NCBI RefSeq assembly: GCF_030814215.1
Contig: NZ_JAUSUT010000001.1
Coordinates: 930,001 to 994,000, forward strand
DNA from: Amycolatopsis thermophila
Lineage (GTDB): Bacteria > Actinomycetota > Actinomycetes > Mycobacteriales > Pseudonocardiaceae
Direction: 5' to 3'
Length of the DNA: 64,000 bases
Every line of letters starts with the position of its first letter. Positions within the stretch are counted from its first letter, which is position 1. This document shows, piece after piece, positions 1 through 8,852 of this stretch. Below the pieces are notes generated by a model. The model ran no database searches. It was given only the letters and a program-made list of their open reading frames with translations, and had not been told where the DNA came from. Position numbers and translations under genes: made by a program.

Positions 1-90
1 CGTGACGTCCGGCGCCATCTGGCCGGCGACCTCGGCGAGCCCCTCGGCGAGCTTGGCGCTGTGCGACACCAGGACCAGGCCGACGCTCAT
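1..90 (-). CDS. dhaM: DhaM phosphocarrier subunit, N-terminal fragment
   Basis: This is the first 30 codons of the phosphotransfer subunit of the PEP-dependent dihydroxyacetone kinase; the rest lies off the left edge. The visible residues (MSVGLVLVSHSAKLAEGLAE) match the EIIA-mannose-like fold, with the phosphorylatable His at position 10 in the VSHS motif. The ATG overlaps the dhaL stop codon as ATGA, so translation is probably coupled. In the known system DhaM passes phosphate from HPr to ADP bound in DhaL. Identification rests on this motif plus the dhaK-dhaL context. Confidence 0.85.
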   Translation of the reverse strand, partial: MSVGLVLVSHSAKLAEGLAEVAGQMAPDVT

Positions 91-710
91 CGGGCTGCCT
101 TCGCGAACGCCTCGAGCAGCAGCGCCGTCGACCGCGCGCCCGGGTCGAGGTGACCCGCGCTGCGCTCACCGAGGTAGGACGCCCGTCCCTTCCGGGCCAC
201 CAGGTCCACAGTGGACCCCGCTCCGCTCGTGGCTCCCTCCGCGGCCGCGGACAGCACCGCCGCCACATCCGAGCCGCCGGCCTTCTCCGCCGCCGCGACC
301 GCGGGCAGCAGCGCGTCGACCATCGTCTTGTCGCCCTCGACCGCCTTCCCGCGCGCCTGCACACCTTCCAGCCCGGCTCGCAGCGCGGCGACGACCTCCG
401 CCGCGCCGAGCTCCGGCTGGTTGGCGACCACCGTCGAAGCACGCAGGAAAGCCGTGCCGTACAACGGTCCCGCCGCGCCACCGACCTTCGAGATGAGGGT
501 GGTCGCGGCCAGCTTCAGCACCGCGCCGGGTGTGTCCGGCACACCACCGTCCAACGCGGCCACGATGGCCTGGAAGCCGCGGTTCATGTTCTCGCCGTGG
601 TCACCGTCGCCGATCGCCCGGTCGAGTTCGATCAGCTCGGTGCGGTGCTCGGCGATCGCGGCCGCGGCGCCCCGCAACGCGTTCGCGACGCCCTCCGGCG
701 TGCATCCCAT
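87..710 (-). CDS. dhaL: DhaL, ADP-binding subunit of dihydroxyacetone kinase
   Basis: This 207-residue cytosolic protein is the nucleotide-binding subunit of PTS-type dihydroxyacetone kinase. It carries the GDGDHG motif at residues 34-39 that binds Mg-ADP in DhaL, and a glycine-rich GGAAGPLYG segment. Length is normal for the family. The ATG at 710 sits 3 nt after the dhaK stop, with GGAAGG about 9 nt upstream as ribosome site. The stop overlaps dhaM. Together dhaK-L-M phosphorylate dihydroxyacetone to DHAP, feeding glycerol or dihydroxyacetone into glycolysis. No dedicated regulator is visible nearby. Confidence 0.95.
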   Translation of the reverse strand: MGCTPEGVANALRGAAAAIAEHRTELIELDRAIGDGDHGENMNRGFQAIVAALDGGVPDTPGAVLKLAATTLISKVGGAAGPLYGTAFLRASTVVANQPELGAAEVVAALRAGLEGVQARGKAVEGDKTMVDALLPAVAAAEKAGGSDVAAVLSAAAEGATSGAGSTVDLVARKGRASYLGERSAGHLDPGARSTALLLEAFAKAAR

Positions 711-713
711 GTG

Positions 714-1715
714 TCAGGCCTTCCAGCGCAGTGCGGCGGTGTTCACCGGCGCGTCCCACAGTTCCGTCAGCTCGTCGTCGAGCCTGAGCAGGGTCAGGCT
801 CATGCCCTGCATCTCCAGGCTGGTGATGTAGGGACCGACCAGCCGGCGCTCGACCATGATGCCGCGATCGGCCAGCAGCCGCTCGGCGATGCCGTGCGCC
901 AGGTACAGCTCGACCAGCGGGGTGCCGCCCATCGAGTTGGTGAACAGCAGCACCCGGTCGCCCCGCTCGAACGGCAGGTCCTCGACGATCGCGCCGACCA
1001 TGCGCGCGACCAGCTCGTCGGCGGGCTCGGCCTTGATCCGTTCCCGGCCCGGCTCGCCGTGGATGCCGATGCCGAACTCGATCTCGTCGGCGCCGAGGTC
1101 GAAGCTGGGCTCGCCGACGTGCGGCACGGTCGGCGCGGTGAGCGCGACGCCGATCGAACGGACCTGCCCGATGACCTTGCGTGCCAGCGCTTCCACGGCG
1201 TCCAGCGAGTCGCCGCGCTCAGCCGCCGCCCCGGTGAGCTTCTCCAGCAGCACGGTGCCACCGACGCCCCGGCGGCCGGCGGTGTAGGTCGAGTCCGCCA
1301 CCGCCACGTCGTCGTCGATCACCACGCTGCGCACGTCGAGGTCCTCGGCCGCGGCCAGCTCACCCGCGGTTTCGAAGTTCAGCACGTCACCGGTGTAGTT
1401 CTTGACGATCAGCAGCGCACCGGCCTCCCCGGTGGTCGCCTGGATCGCGGCCTGCACGGCGTCCGGGGTGGGCGAGGTGAACACCGCGCCGGGCACGGCC
1501 GCGTCCAGCATGCCCACGCCGACGAAACCGCCGTGGAGCGGTTCGTGACCGGAGCCGCCGCCGGAGATGACCGCGACCTTCCCGGCCACGGGCGCGTCGG
1601 CGCGGACGACCACGTTCGGGTCCTCCTGCACCCGCAGGACGTCCGCGTGCGCGGCCGCCAGCCCGCGCAGCGACTCGGTGACGACGTCGGCCGGATCGTT
1701 GATGATCTTCTTCAT
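714..1715 (-). CDS. dhaK: DhaK, dihydroxyacetone-binding subunit
   Basis: This 333-residue protein is the substrate-binding subunit of dihydroxyacetone kinase. It shows the GGGSGHEP motif (residues 52-59) and the GIHGEPG motif whose His219 corresponds to the histidine that forms a covalent hemiaminal with dihydroxyacetone in characterised DhaK. The start at 1715 is chosen because an AGGAGG site lies 6 nt upstream; the frame stays open for 31 more codons without a better start. It begins 35 nt after the lipoprotein stop, so it could be read from a promoter upstream of that gene. The order K-L-M is the classical one. Confidence 0.96.
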   Translation of the reverse strand: MKKIINDPADVVTESLRGLAAAHADVLRVQEDPNVVVRADAPVAGKVAVISGGGSGHEPLHGGFVGVGMLDAAVPGAVFTSPTPDAVQAAIQATTGEAGALLIVKNYTGDVLNFETAGELAAAEDLDVRSVVIDDDVAVADSTYTAGRRGVGGTVLLEKLTGAAAERGDSLDAVEALARKVIGQVRSIGVALTAPTVPHVGEPSFDLGADEIEFGIGIHGEPGRERIKAEPADELVARMVGAIVEDLPFERGDRVLLFTNSMGGTPLVELYLAHGIAERLLADRGIMVERRLVGPYITSLEMQGMSLTLLRLDDELTELWDAPVNTAALRWKA

Positions 1716-1750
1716 GCCCGCCTCCTGACTCCGTTGTCGCCCTCTTCCTA

Positions 1751-2734
1751 TCAGGACTTCGGCAGCTTGGGCAGGATCGTCTCGACGATCCGCCGCGCCT
1801 TTCCGCACGAGTCGTCCGCAGCGGCGTCGTCGTGGTAGTTGTCGTACTCGAACTTGACGATCTCGCCCTCGCCGTCACCGGTCCGGCGGTGCGTCCACGC
1901 GATCGTGCAGCGGGCGCCCGCGTTGGTCTCCTTCTTCTGGTAGGCGGTGACGCCACCGGCCAGGCTGACCGCCGTCCCGTCCTCGCCCTCCTCGGGCTCG
2001 ACGGTCTCGGTGAAGCGGAGGTCGGCGTCGGCGGTGCCGCCGGACCAGCCGCAGTCGTGCAGGCCGCTCGGGTTCTTGGTCGTGCCCCGGCCCAGGACCT
2101 CGGTCACCACGGCGTCGTCGGCCAGCGCGCACGGGTCGACCGCCACGAGCGAGTTCGACGGCCGGTTCAGCCGCGGTGGCCCGGCGTGCATCTTCGCAAC
2201 GACCCGGCGCAGCGCGGTCATCCCGGCACCGCACGGGTCGCCGCCGGTGTAGGTGACCTGCAGGCTGATGCCCAGGTCGGGGTCGCGGCTGGTCACCGCG
2301 GTGACGGTGCAGCTCTCCTCGTCGATCTTGTACTGGCGCACGGGCAGGCCCTCGACCGGATCCATCTCCTCCGCGTTCAGCGACGTGGCGAAGTCGCCGA
2401 GCTGGAGGCTCAGCCGGACCTCCTTGCCGCCGGCGTCGGTCACCTTGATGCTGCAGCTGTCCAGGCCGCCGGCGTACAGGCTGTCGCCGACCGTGCGGCC
2501 CACGTCGGCGGCGGCACCGCCCTGGAGGATCGCGCACGGGTCGACCGTGCGCTGCGCGTCCAGGGTCACCGCGGGGTCGTCGATGGGGCCGTCCGGTGCG
2601 CTCGCGCGGCTGCTCTGCGTCACGGTCGTGCGCGGGAAGTTCTGCTTGCCGAGGTCCGGCCCGGCGCACGCGGACACGGTCAGGGCGATCAGGACCACGG
2701 GAACGAAACGGCGAGGCCGGGCGACGAAGTGCAC
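1751..2734 (-). CDS. DUF3558-type lipoprotein with two repeated halves
   Basis: This is a predicted exported lipoprotein of 327 residues. A basic start (VHFVARPRR) is followed by a hydrophobic stretch and the lipobox LTVSAC. The mature part has two similar halves, each opening with a DPCA motif (DPCAILQGG and DPCALADDAV) and each with further Cys residues, as in actinobacterial DUF3558 proteins, which normally have one such unit. The GTG at 2734 is preferred because it places the signal peptide correctly. Function is unknown. It lies directly upstream of dhaK, but nothing in it suggests a metabolic role. Confidence 0.75.
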   Translation of the reverse strand: MHFVARPRRFVPVVLIALTVSACAGPDLGKQNFPRTTVTQSSRASAPDGPIDDPAVTLDAQRTVDPCAILQGGAAADVGRTVGDSLYAGGLDSCSIKVTDAGGKEVRLSLQLGDFATSLNAEEMDPVEGLPVRQYKIDEESCTVTAVTSRDPDLGISLQVTYTGGDPCGAGMTALRRVVAKMHAGPPRLNRPSNSLVAVDPCALADDAVVTEVLGRGTTKNPSGLHDCGWSGGTADADLRFTETVEPEEGEDGTAVSLAGGVTAYQKKETNAGARCTIAWTHRRTGDGEGEIVKFEYDNYHDDAAADDSCGKARRIVETILPKLPKS

Positions 2735-2781
2735 GCGGTGCACGGTAGTCGCCCGGCCTCGCCCGGATGCGCGGAAGGCGC

Positions 2782-3054
2782 CTATTCGGCCGGGGTCTCG
2801 TCGCCCTCGGTGACCGGGACCCGGATCGGCCGCACGACCGCCCACAGCACGAACAGCGCGGTGAACACCAGCAGGCCGACACCGGCCCACAGGTTGATGT
2901 TCACGCCCGCCGCCTTCTGCAGCTGGGCCTCGTCGGTGAACGCGAGGCCCATGACGGTCAGGACGATGCCGTAGACACCGGTCAGCAGCGAGATGATCAG
3001 CCGGATGTCGAACGCGCCCGCCCGGCGCGTGCGCACGGGGGTTTCGGTAGCCAT
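2782..3054 (-). CDS. Small two-helix membrane protein paired with SSS symporter
   Basis: This is a 90-residue protein of unknown function with two predicted transmembrane helices (roughly residues 18-38 and 54-74) and short charged ends. The ATG at 3054 is favoured over the in-frame TTG at 3063 because an AGGAGG site lies about 9 nt before it. It starts 13 nt after the symporter stop and so is very likely co-transcribed. It may be an accessory subunit of that transporter, but this is inference from position only. Confidence 0.7.
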   Translation of the reverse strand: MATETPVRTRRAGAFDIRLIISLLTGVYGIVLTVMGLAFTDEAQLQKAAGVNINLWAGVGLLVFTALFVLWAVVRPIRVPVTEGDETPAE

Positions 3055-3067
3055 GTCTGCCAACCTC

Positions 3068-4768
3068 CTAGAAGGCGATGTTCAGCGCGATCGTGAGGAC
3101 CAGGACGATGCCCGCGAGCAGGCCCGGGTTGCGGTACCAGCCCGCGTCGTCACCGGTCGTGGAGTGCTGACGCGACTCCTTCGGGGTCAGCGAGTAGACC
3201 AGGCCGGTCAGCTCGGCCTCCGCCCGCGGCTGCGTCACCGAGCTGATCGCGACGCTGACGACGATGTCGACCACGAAGGCCGCACCGGCGCCGATGAAGC
3301 TCGCGCCCTGGCCGGGCAGGTCCCACACGCCGGTCTCGGCGAGCAGGAACACCACGATGGCCGACGCGGTACCGGACAGCAGACCGATCCAGGCCGCCTT
3401 CGGCGTCATGCGCTTCCAGAACATGCCCAGGATGAACGTGGCGAACAGCGGCGCGTTGAAGAACGAGAACAGCTGCTGCAGGTAGTCCATCAGGTTGGAG
3501 TACTGGGAGGCGATGGCGGCCGTCCCGATGGCCAGGATCGTGGCGCCCGCGGTCACCCACCGGCCCATGTTCAGGTAGTACGAGTCCGGCTTGTCCTTCT
3601 TGACGTAGGCCTGCCAGATGTCGTACGTGAACACCGTGTTGAACGAGCTCAGGTTCGCCGCCATACCGGCCATGAACGAGGCCAGCAGGCCGGCGATCGC
3701 GACCCCCAGGACGCCGTTGGGCAGCAGGTCGCGCATGAGCAGCAGCAACGCGTTGTTGAAGGTCGCGCCGCTGGGTGCGGAACCGCCGTCGATCAGGGCC
3801 TGCTTGTTGGCACCCTGCAGCTCGGTCACGGTGACCGCGGCGATCATGCCGGGGATGATCACGATGAACGGGACCAGCATCTTCGGGAACGCGCCGATGA
3901 TCGGCGTGCGGCGCGCGGCCGACATGCTCTTCGACGCCATCGCGCGCTGGACCTCGACGAAGTTCGTCGTCCAGTAGCCGAAGGAGAGCACGAAACCCAG
4001 GCCGAACACCAGGCCCAGCACCGACAGGAAGTTGCTGCCGAAACCGGTCAGCTGGTTGCCCGGCCAGGAGCTGAGCTGTTCCGCGCCGCCCGGGCCGTTG
4101 GTGACCTTGTCGACCAGGCCGCTCCAGCCGCCGACCTTGTACAGGCCGACGATCGTCAGCGGCACCAGCGCGGCGACGATGACGAAGAACTGCAGCACCT
4201 CGTTGTAGATCGCGGCGGAGAGGCCACCGAGCGCGGTGTAGGCGAGCACGATGACGGCGGCGATGACGATCGACAGCCAGATCGGCCAGCCGAGCAGCAG
4301 GTTCACCACGCTGGCCAGCAGGTAGAGGTTCGCGCCCGCGATGAGGATCTGCGCGAGGGCGAAGCTGATGCCGTTCGTCAGGTGGGCGCCGGTGCCGAAG
4401 CGGCGCCGCATGAACTCCGGCACGCTGCGGACCTTCGACCCGTAGTAGAAGGGCATCATCACGATGCCGAGGAACAGCATCGCCGGGATGGCGCCGATCC
4501 AGAAGTAGTGGGCCGTCGGCAGGCCGTACTGCGCGCCGTTGGCCGACATCCCCATCACCTCGATGGCGCCGAGGTTGGCGGAGATGAACGCCAGGCCCGT
4601 CACCCAGGCCGGCAGGGATCGCCCGGACAGGAAGAAGTCGATACTGCTCGACACCTGTTTCCGGGCCAGGTAGCCGATGCCGAGCACCAGCACGAAGTAG
4701 AACGCGAGCAACACGTAGTCGATCGCGTGCGCATCAAGTCGCAGGTTCGCTGCGGCTAGCACGGGCAC
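3068..4768 (-). CDS. Sodium:solute symporter (SSS family)
   Basis: This 566-residue polytopic inner-membrane protein belongs to the SSS/SLC5 family, which drives uptake with the sodium gradient. The family region around the first helices is clear (FFLSGRSLPAWVTGLAFIS, then NLGAIEVMGMSANGAQYGL), resembling sodium/sugar symporters of the SglT type; substrate cannot be fixed from sequence. The GTG at 4768 has GGAGGTG 8 nt upstream and gives a normal N terminus; the open frame extends further without a convincing start. About 190 nt of upstream DNA separates it from the nucS terminator. It is followed by a small membrane protein. Confidence 0.88.
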   Translation of the reverse strand: MPVLAAANLRLDAHAIDYVLLAFYFVLVLGIGYLARKQVSSSIDFFLSGRSLPAWVTGLAFISANLGAIEVMGMSANGAQYGLPTAHYFWIGAIPAMLFLGIVMMPFYYGSKVRSVPEFMRRRFGTGAHLTNGISFALAQILIAGANLYLLASVVNLLLGWPIWLSIVIAAVIVLAYTALGGLSAAIYNEVLQFFVIVAALVPLTIVGLYKVGGWSGLVDKVTNGPGGAEQLSSWPGNQLTGFGSNFLSVLGLVFGLGFVLSFGYWTTNFVEVQRAMASKSMSAARRTPIIGAFPKMLVPFIVIIPGMIAAVTVTELQGANKQALIDGGSAPSGATFNNALLLLMRDLLPNGVLGVAIAGLLASFMAGMAANLSSFNTVFTYDIWQAYVKKDKPDSYYLNMGRWVTAGATILAIGTAAIASQYSNLMDYLQQLFSFFNAPLFATFILGMFWKRMTPKAAWIGLLSGTASAIVVFLLAETGVWDLPGQGASFIGAGAAFVVDIVVSVAISSVTQPRAEAELTGLVYSLTPKESRQHSTTGDDAGWYRNPGLLAGIVLVLTIALNIAF

Positions 4769-4956
4769 CGACGCACCTCCGGGATTCCAACATCTTTGAA
4801 CAAGAATCACCACGATCGAGTGACGAGCGCACATTACTACGCGGTATCCCCGCTCCGCACGCCAGCGGGCACGCCTTGACCGTGTCGAGATCAAACCGGT
4901 GACATCTCAACCCCGCAGCGTCACCGGCCGCAACTCGTGGACCCCCGGAACGCGAA

Positions 4957-4994
4957 AACGCCACCTGTCCGGCGGTCGCCGGGCAGGTGGCGTT
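4957..4994 (-). terminator. Intrinsic terminator of nucS
   Basis: Perfect 11-bp arms (AACGCCACCTG / CAGGTGGCGTT) with further CCGGC/GCCGG pairing towards the loop lie just after the nucS stop codon. On the minus strand the hairpin runs into TTTT. Confidence 0.85.
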
Positions 4995-5004
4995 CAGCGC
5001 GAGG

Positions 5005-5664
5005 TCAGAAGAGGCGGAGGTCGTCCGATTCGGTGCCGCGCAGCGCGTCGTAGTCGAGGGTGAGGCAGCGGATGCCCCGGTCCTCGGCCAGGGTGCGGGC
5101 CTGCGGTTTGATCAGCTGCGCGGCGAAGACGCCCTGCACGGGGGCGAGCAGCGGGTCGCGGTTGAGCAGCTCCAGGTAGCGGGTCAGCTGCTCCACGCCG
5201 TCGATCTCGCCGCGACGCTTGATCTCGACCGCCACCGAGCCGCCGTCGGCGTCGCGGGCGAGGATGTCCACCGGTCCGATCGCGGTCGGGTACTCGCGGC
5301 GGACCAGGGTGTAGCCGTCGCCGAGGGTGGTGATGTGCTCGGCGAGCAGCTCCTGCAGGTGGGCCTCGACGCCGTCCTTCTGCAGGCCCGGCTCGGCGCC
5401 GAGGTCGTGGTTGATCTCGTCGATCCGCTCCTCGATGGTGATGACGAGCTTCTCGCCGGCCTTGTTCTGCACCGTCCAGACGTCACCGTCCTCGATGAGC
5501 CAGCACGGCGGGCTCATCCAGTTCAGCGGCTTGTAGGCCCGGTCGTCGGAGTGCACCGACACGGACCCGTCCGCCTTGATGAGCAGCAACCGGGTGGCCA
5601 TCGGCAGGTGGGCCGTCAGCCGGCCGGCGTAGTCCACTTGGCATCGAGCGATCACGAGACGCAC
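5005..5664 (-). CDS. nucS: NucS/EndoMS mismatch-specific endonuclease
   Basis: This 219-residue protein is the NucS (EndoMS) nuclease that cuts both strands at mismatches and serves as the non-canonical mismatch repair system of actinobacteria lacking MutS/MutL. The N-terminal DNA-binding half contains NWMSPPCWL. The C-terminal RecB-like nuclease half contains the catalytic signature GPVDILARD followed by VAVEIKRRG. The sequence ends in DDLRLF; in characterised homologues the C-terminal tail binds the beta clamp. The GTG at 5664 gives the usual length. No Shine-Dalgarno is visible, so a leaderless mRNA is possible. It diverges from the Nudix gene with only 37 bp between starts. Confidence 0.95.
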   Translation of the reverse strand: MRLVIARCQVDYAGRLTAHLPMATRLLLIKADGSVSVHSDDRAYKPLNWMSPPCWLIEDGDVWTVQNKAGEKLVITIEERIDEINHDLGAEPGLQKDGVEAHLQELLAEHITTLGDGYTLVRREYPTAIGPVDILARDADGGSVAVEIKRRGEIDGVEQLTRYLELLNRDPLLAPVQGVFAAQLIKPQARTLAEDRGIRCLTLDYDALRGTESDDLRLF

Positions 5665-5701
5665 CCGGCGAGGGTAGAAGATGCTTCGGCAGACTGGTCG
5701 C

Positions 5702-6241
5702 GTGGATCCCATCGAACGGCTCAGCACCCGCCAGGTGTACCGGAACAACTGGATGACGGTCCGTGAGGACGACATCCGCCGGCCGGACGGCTCGCCGGGC
5801 ATCTACGGCGTCGTCGACAAGCCCGACTACGCACTGGTGATCCCCCTGGACGGCGATCGTCTGCACCTCGTCGAGCAGTACCGGTACCCGCTCGGCCTGC
5901 GACGCTGGGAGTTCCCGCAGGGGACGGCGCCGGATCTGGCGGAGGTGGACCCGCTGGAGCTGGCGGCGCGGGAACTGCGGGAGGAGACCGGGTTGGTGGC
6001 CGGGGCGCTGGAGGACCTGGGCCAGCTCGACGTGGCGCCGGGGATGTCGAGCCAACGGGGGCGGGTGTACCTGGCGACGCAGCTGGTCGAGGGGCCGCAC
6101 GAGCGGGAGCACGAGGAGCAGGACATGCGGACGGCCTGGTTCTCGCGGGCCGAGTTCGAGAAGATGATCGCACGCGGGGAGATCACGGACGCCCAGTCCA
6201 TCGCCGCGTACGGGCTGTTGCTGCTGAGGGAGCGCGGTTAG
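5702..6241 (+). CDS. Nudix hydrolase (ADP-ribose pyrophosphatase-like)
   Basis: This is a cytosolic Nudix hydrolase of about 179 residues. The core RELREETG of the Nudix box is present, preceded by [15 protein letters not shown], so the spacing before the RE pair appears one residue longer than the textbook pattern. The sequence EFPQG before it is typical of ADP-ribose/nucleoside-diphosphate-sugar pyrophosphatases. The GTG at 5702 starts [10 protein letters not shown]; an ATG at 5681 is also in frame but crowds the divergent nucS promoter. Neither has a clear ribosome site. Substrate is not determinable from sequence. Confidence 0.85.
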   Translation: MDPIERLSTRQVYRNNWMTVREDDIRRPDGSPGIYGVVDKPDYALVIPLDGDRLHLVEQYRYPLGLRRWEFPQGTAPDLAEVDPLELAARELREETGLVAGALEDLGQLDVAPGMSSQRGRVYLATQLVEGPHEREHEEQDMRTAWFSRAEFEKMIARGEITDAQSIAAYGLLLLRERG

Positions 6242-6380
6242 CGGCGGCGGGTTCGGTGGCCGGCGCCGTGACCGGGATCGAGCCACCCACCCACCCTCAG
6301 GCACCCGGCAACGCAAGCCGCACAAGGCCTCCCCACACCTCCCGCCAGCCGGCAACGCGAGGCGAGGTGCGACGTCACCA

Positions 6381-6508
6381 GACCTCCCCCGCCCCCGATC
6401 CCCAGCCCGCCTTTGGTCGCCGATCAGGCGTGTCAAGGTACTCTTTCCCGCCTTGACACGCCTGCTCGGCGACCGAAAACACTCCACCCGGAGGGGGCGG
6501 GGGAGGTC
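6381..6508. repeat. 128-bp nested palindromic element
   Basis: The only notable content of the 368-bp gene-free gap 6242-6609 is a symmetrical structure centred at 6444.5. Outer arms 6381-6396 and 6493-6508 are 16 bp and perfectly complementary (GACCTCCCCCGCCCCC). Inner arms 6415-6438 and 6451-6474 are 24 bp with one mismatch and include GGCGTGTCAAGG / CCTTGACACGCC around a 12-nt loop. The two unpaired internal segments are each 18 nt. It lies between convergent genes, so it may terminate both, but it is much larger than the other terminators here and could be a mobile palindromic repeat. Confidence 0.8.
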
Positions 6509-6609
6509 GAGCCCAAGGTGACCACTCAGCGCCGTGAGGCGCCCTCCGCCGGGAAGCGGATGCACGCGCCCGGTCACCGTTACGAGCGGGCGCCGGCGCG
6601 CCCGCGCCG

Positions 6610-7383
6610 CTATTCCGGCCAGTCCGGCTTCCGCTTCTCCAGGAACGAGGCCATGCCCTCCCGTGCGGCGGGCGTCTGCGAGGCCGCGGCCATCACCTCG
6701 ACCGCGATGGCGTAGGCATCCGCCTCGGGGCGGTCCAGCTGCGCGTACAAGGTCTGCTTGCCGAGCGCCTTGCTGGCCCGGCTGCCGCGCGTGGCCCTGG
6801 CCAGCAGCTCGGCCACCGCCGCGTCCAGTTCGTCGTCCGGCACGACCCGGTTCACCAGGCCCCACTCCAGGGCCGTCGCCGCGTCGATGGCGTCACCGGT
6901 CAGCGCCAGCTCCATCAGGCGCTTCCGCCCGATCGCCCGCGCCACCGGCACGGCCGGCGTGTGGCAGAACCACCCGCCCTTCCCACCGGGCAACGCGAAA
7001 CCCGCCGACCGCGCCGCCACCGCCAGGTCACACGACGCCACCAGCTGGCACCCCGCCGCCGTGGCCAGTCCGTGCACCCGTGCGACGACCACCTGCGGCA
7101 CCGACTCCATCGTGCGCATCAACCGCGTGCACAGCGTCAGCAACCGGCGCACGCCGGCGTGGTCGCGGGCCGCCACGTCGCCGAAGTCGTGCCCCGCCGA
7201 GAACACCGGACCGGCCCCGGCCAGGACGATGCCCGTCGCATCGGTGGACGCCGTCTCCTCGAACGCGGCCAGCAGCTCGGCCAGGTGGTCTTCGGACAGG
7301 GAGTTCCTGCGCGCCGCCCGGTTCATCGTGATCGTGACCGTCGCGTCGTCGCGCTTGACCAGGATGTGCTCGTACTCGGCCAT
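6610..7383 (-). CDS. Enoyl-CoA hydratase/isomerase family protein
   Basis: This 257-residue cytosolic protein is a crotonase-superfamily member. It has the oxyanion-hole motifs SAGHDFGD (after residue 60) and GLATAAGCQLVASCDLAV. The usual second catalytic Glu region reads LPGGKGGWFC and lacks the canonical glutamate, so it may be an ECHDC3-like or non-hydratase member. The ATG has a distant GGAGGTAG site. It lies 9 nt after the EthD-like gene, so the two probably form an operon facing away from the IclR regulator. The exact CoA substrate is unknown. Confidence 0.85.
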   Translation of the reverse strand: MAEYEHILVKRDDATVTITMNRAARRNSLSEDHLAELLAAFEETASTDATGIVLAGAGPVFSAGHDFGDVAARDHAGVRRLLTLCTRLMRTMESVPQVVVARVHGLATAAGCQLVASCDLAVAARSAGFALPGGKGGWFCHTPAVPVARAIGRKRLMELALTGDAIDAATALEWGLVNRVVPDDELDAAVAELLARATRGSRASKALGKQTLYAQLDRPEADAYAIAVEVMAAASQTPAAREGMASFLEKRKPDWPE

Positions 7384-7392
7384 GGACCGACG

Positions 7393-8016
7393 CTACCTCC
7401 GACCGGCCGTGTTGTGGTACCCGAAGACCCGCCGCTCCCGCGTGGTCACGGTCGCCATCACCCGATCCCGCCACGGTGTGCGCGTCGCGTGCCGGTAGAC
7501 CGGGTCGTCGAACAACTCCGCGCCGGCGATCTCGTGGAAGGCCAGCACGTCCGGCCCCGAGCCCTCGACCCGCCGGTACCGCCGGATCCGGTGCCATCCG
7601 GGCATCCGGAGCAGCAGCGGCACGTGCTCCTCGCGGTACCACTCGTCCAGCGCGTCCGTGTCCCCGGTCAGCGCCACCGACACGACCACCGGCGCCGGCC
7701 CGTCGAACGCGCCCCACGAGTCCGTCAGCTCGTACACCCGCCGGTCCAGCGTCTCCAGCCGCGAGACCACCGACACCTCCCGCGGGCTCCGCCGCCTCAC
7801 GACCTCGTACTCGGGGCTCACCAGCGCTCCCAGCTCCAGCTCGTACCAGGCCAGCCACGACGGCCGCGCCCCGTCCAGCGCCCGGTACCGGTACCCGCTG
7901 CGGATCCCGGGCACCCCGACGCGCGCCGGGGCGTGTTCGGTGTCGTACCAGTCGTGGAACTCCTCCTCGGCGACCGCGCCCGGCTCGGACAGCACGTACA
8001 GCAGTCCTTCCGTCAT
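7393..8016 (-). CDS. Tandem ferredoxin-like (EthD-type) domain protein
   Basis: This is a 207-residue protein built of two similar halves, each looking like a dimeric alpha/beta-barrel subunit: EEEFHDWYDTEHAP near residue 17 and TDALDEWYREEHVP near residue 120. The repeated WY-x2-EH pattern is typical of EthD/stress-barrel small proteins, which act as monooxygenases or isomerases in ring degradation. The ATG at 8016 has a GGGAGGGGAG site upstream; the longer open frame adds 17 residues without support. It starts 65 nt from the divergent iclR gene. Enzymatic function is inference only. Confidence 0.7.
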   Translation of the reverse strand: MTEGLLYVLSEPGAVAEEEFHDWYDTEHAPARVGVPGIRSGYRYRALDGARPSWLAWYELELGALVSPEYEVVRRRSPREVSVVSRLETLDRRVYELTDSWGAFDGPAPVVVSVALTGDTDALDEWYREEHVPLLLRMPGWHRIRRYRRVEGSGPDVLAFHEIAGAELFDDPVYRHATRTPWRDRVMATVTTRERRVFGYHNTAGRR

Positions 8017-8081
8017 CCGCCACTCCCCTCCCGCGCTCGGGTACCGTTTCCGTGAGGCAGCGACCACGGCGAGGAGCGGCA

Positions 8082-8852
8082 GTGTCGAGAGAGGACCCCG
8101 ACGTCATCGACTCGGTGGAGAAGGCCTTCCGGCTGCTGCAGGCGTTTTCCGCCGAGCGTCCCGCCATGACGGTGAGCGAGGCGGCCGCGGCCACCGGTTT
8201 CACCCGCGCCACAGCGCGCCGCATCCTGCTGACCCTCGAACGCCTCGGGTTCGCCGAGGTCGACGACCGCCGCTTCCGCCTCACCGCCGGTGTCCTGCGG
8301 CTCGGCTACGGCTACCTGGCCGCCCTGCCGTTCTGGGAGCACGCCCAGCCGCACATGCGCGAGCTGGCCGACGAGCTCCGCGAGTCCTGCTCGATGGCCA
8401 CTTTGGACGGTCCGGAGATCGTGTACGTGGTGCGCGTGCCCGCCTCCCGGTCGATGACCATCACGCTCAACGTCGGCTCCCGCCTGCCCGCGTACTCGAC
8501 GTCGATGGGCCGGGTCCTCCTCGCCGCGCTGCCGGAGGCCGATCTGCGGTCCTATCTGGACACCGTCGAACTGCGGAAGCTCACGCCCAACACCATCACC
8601 GACCCCGCCGAGCTGCGCGCGGAACTGAACCGGGTCGCCGAACAGGGGTTCGCCGTCGTCGACGGGGAACGCGAGGAGGGCGTCCGGTCCGCGGCGGCGC
8701 CGGTGCGCGGGTCGGGCGGGCGGACGCTGGCCGCGCTGAACGTGTCCGTCAACGCGGCCCGCGTGTCGCTGGACGAGCTCCGCACCCGGTTCGTGCCCCG
8801 GCTGCTGGAGACCGCCGAGGCCATCACCCACGACATCCAGGGCCTGCACTAG
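8082..8852 (+). CDS. IclR-family regulator (PcaR/PobR type)
   Basis: This 256-residue transcription factor has an N-terminal winged helix (about residues 8-65: TVSEAAAATGFTRATARRIL) and a C-terminal IclR effector domain with SRLPAYSTSMGRVLLA and a late NVSVNAARVS segment. Sequence style is closest to PcaR/PobR/PcaU proteins that respond to aromatic-pathway intermediates. The GTG at 8082 is preceded by GAGGAG. It diverges from the EthD-like/enoyl-CoA hydratase genes and its stop overlaps the stop of the LigI-like gene tail to tail, so it sits in the middle of the catabolic cluster it may control. Confidence 0.88.
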   Translation: MSREDPDVIDSVEKAFRLLQAFSAERPAMTVSEAAAATGFTRATARRILLTLERLGFAEVDDRRFRLTAGVLRLGYGYLAALPFWEHAQPHMRELADELRESCSMATLDGPEIVYVVRVPASRSMTITLNVGSRLPAYSTSMGRVLLAALPEADLRSYLDTVELRKLTPNTITDPAELRAELNRVAEQGFAVVDGEREEGVRSAAAPVRGSGGRTLAALNVSVNAARVSLDELRTRFVPRLLETAEAITHDIQGLH

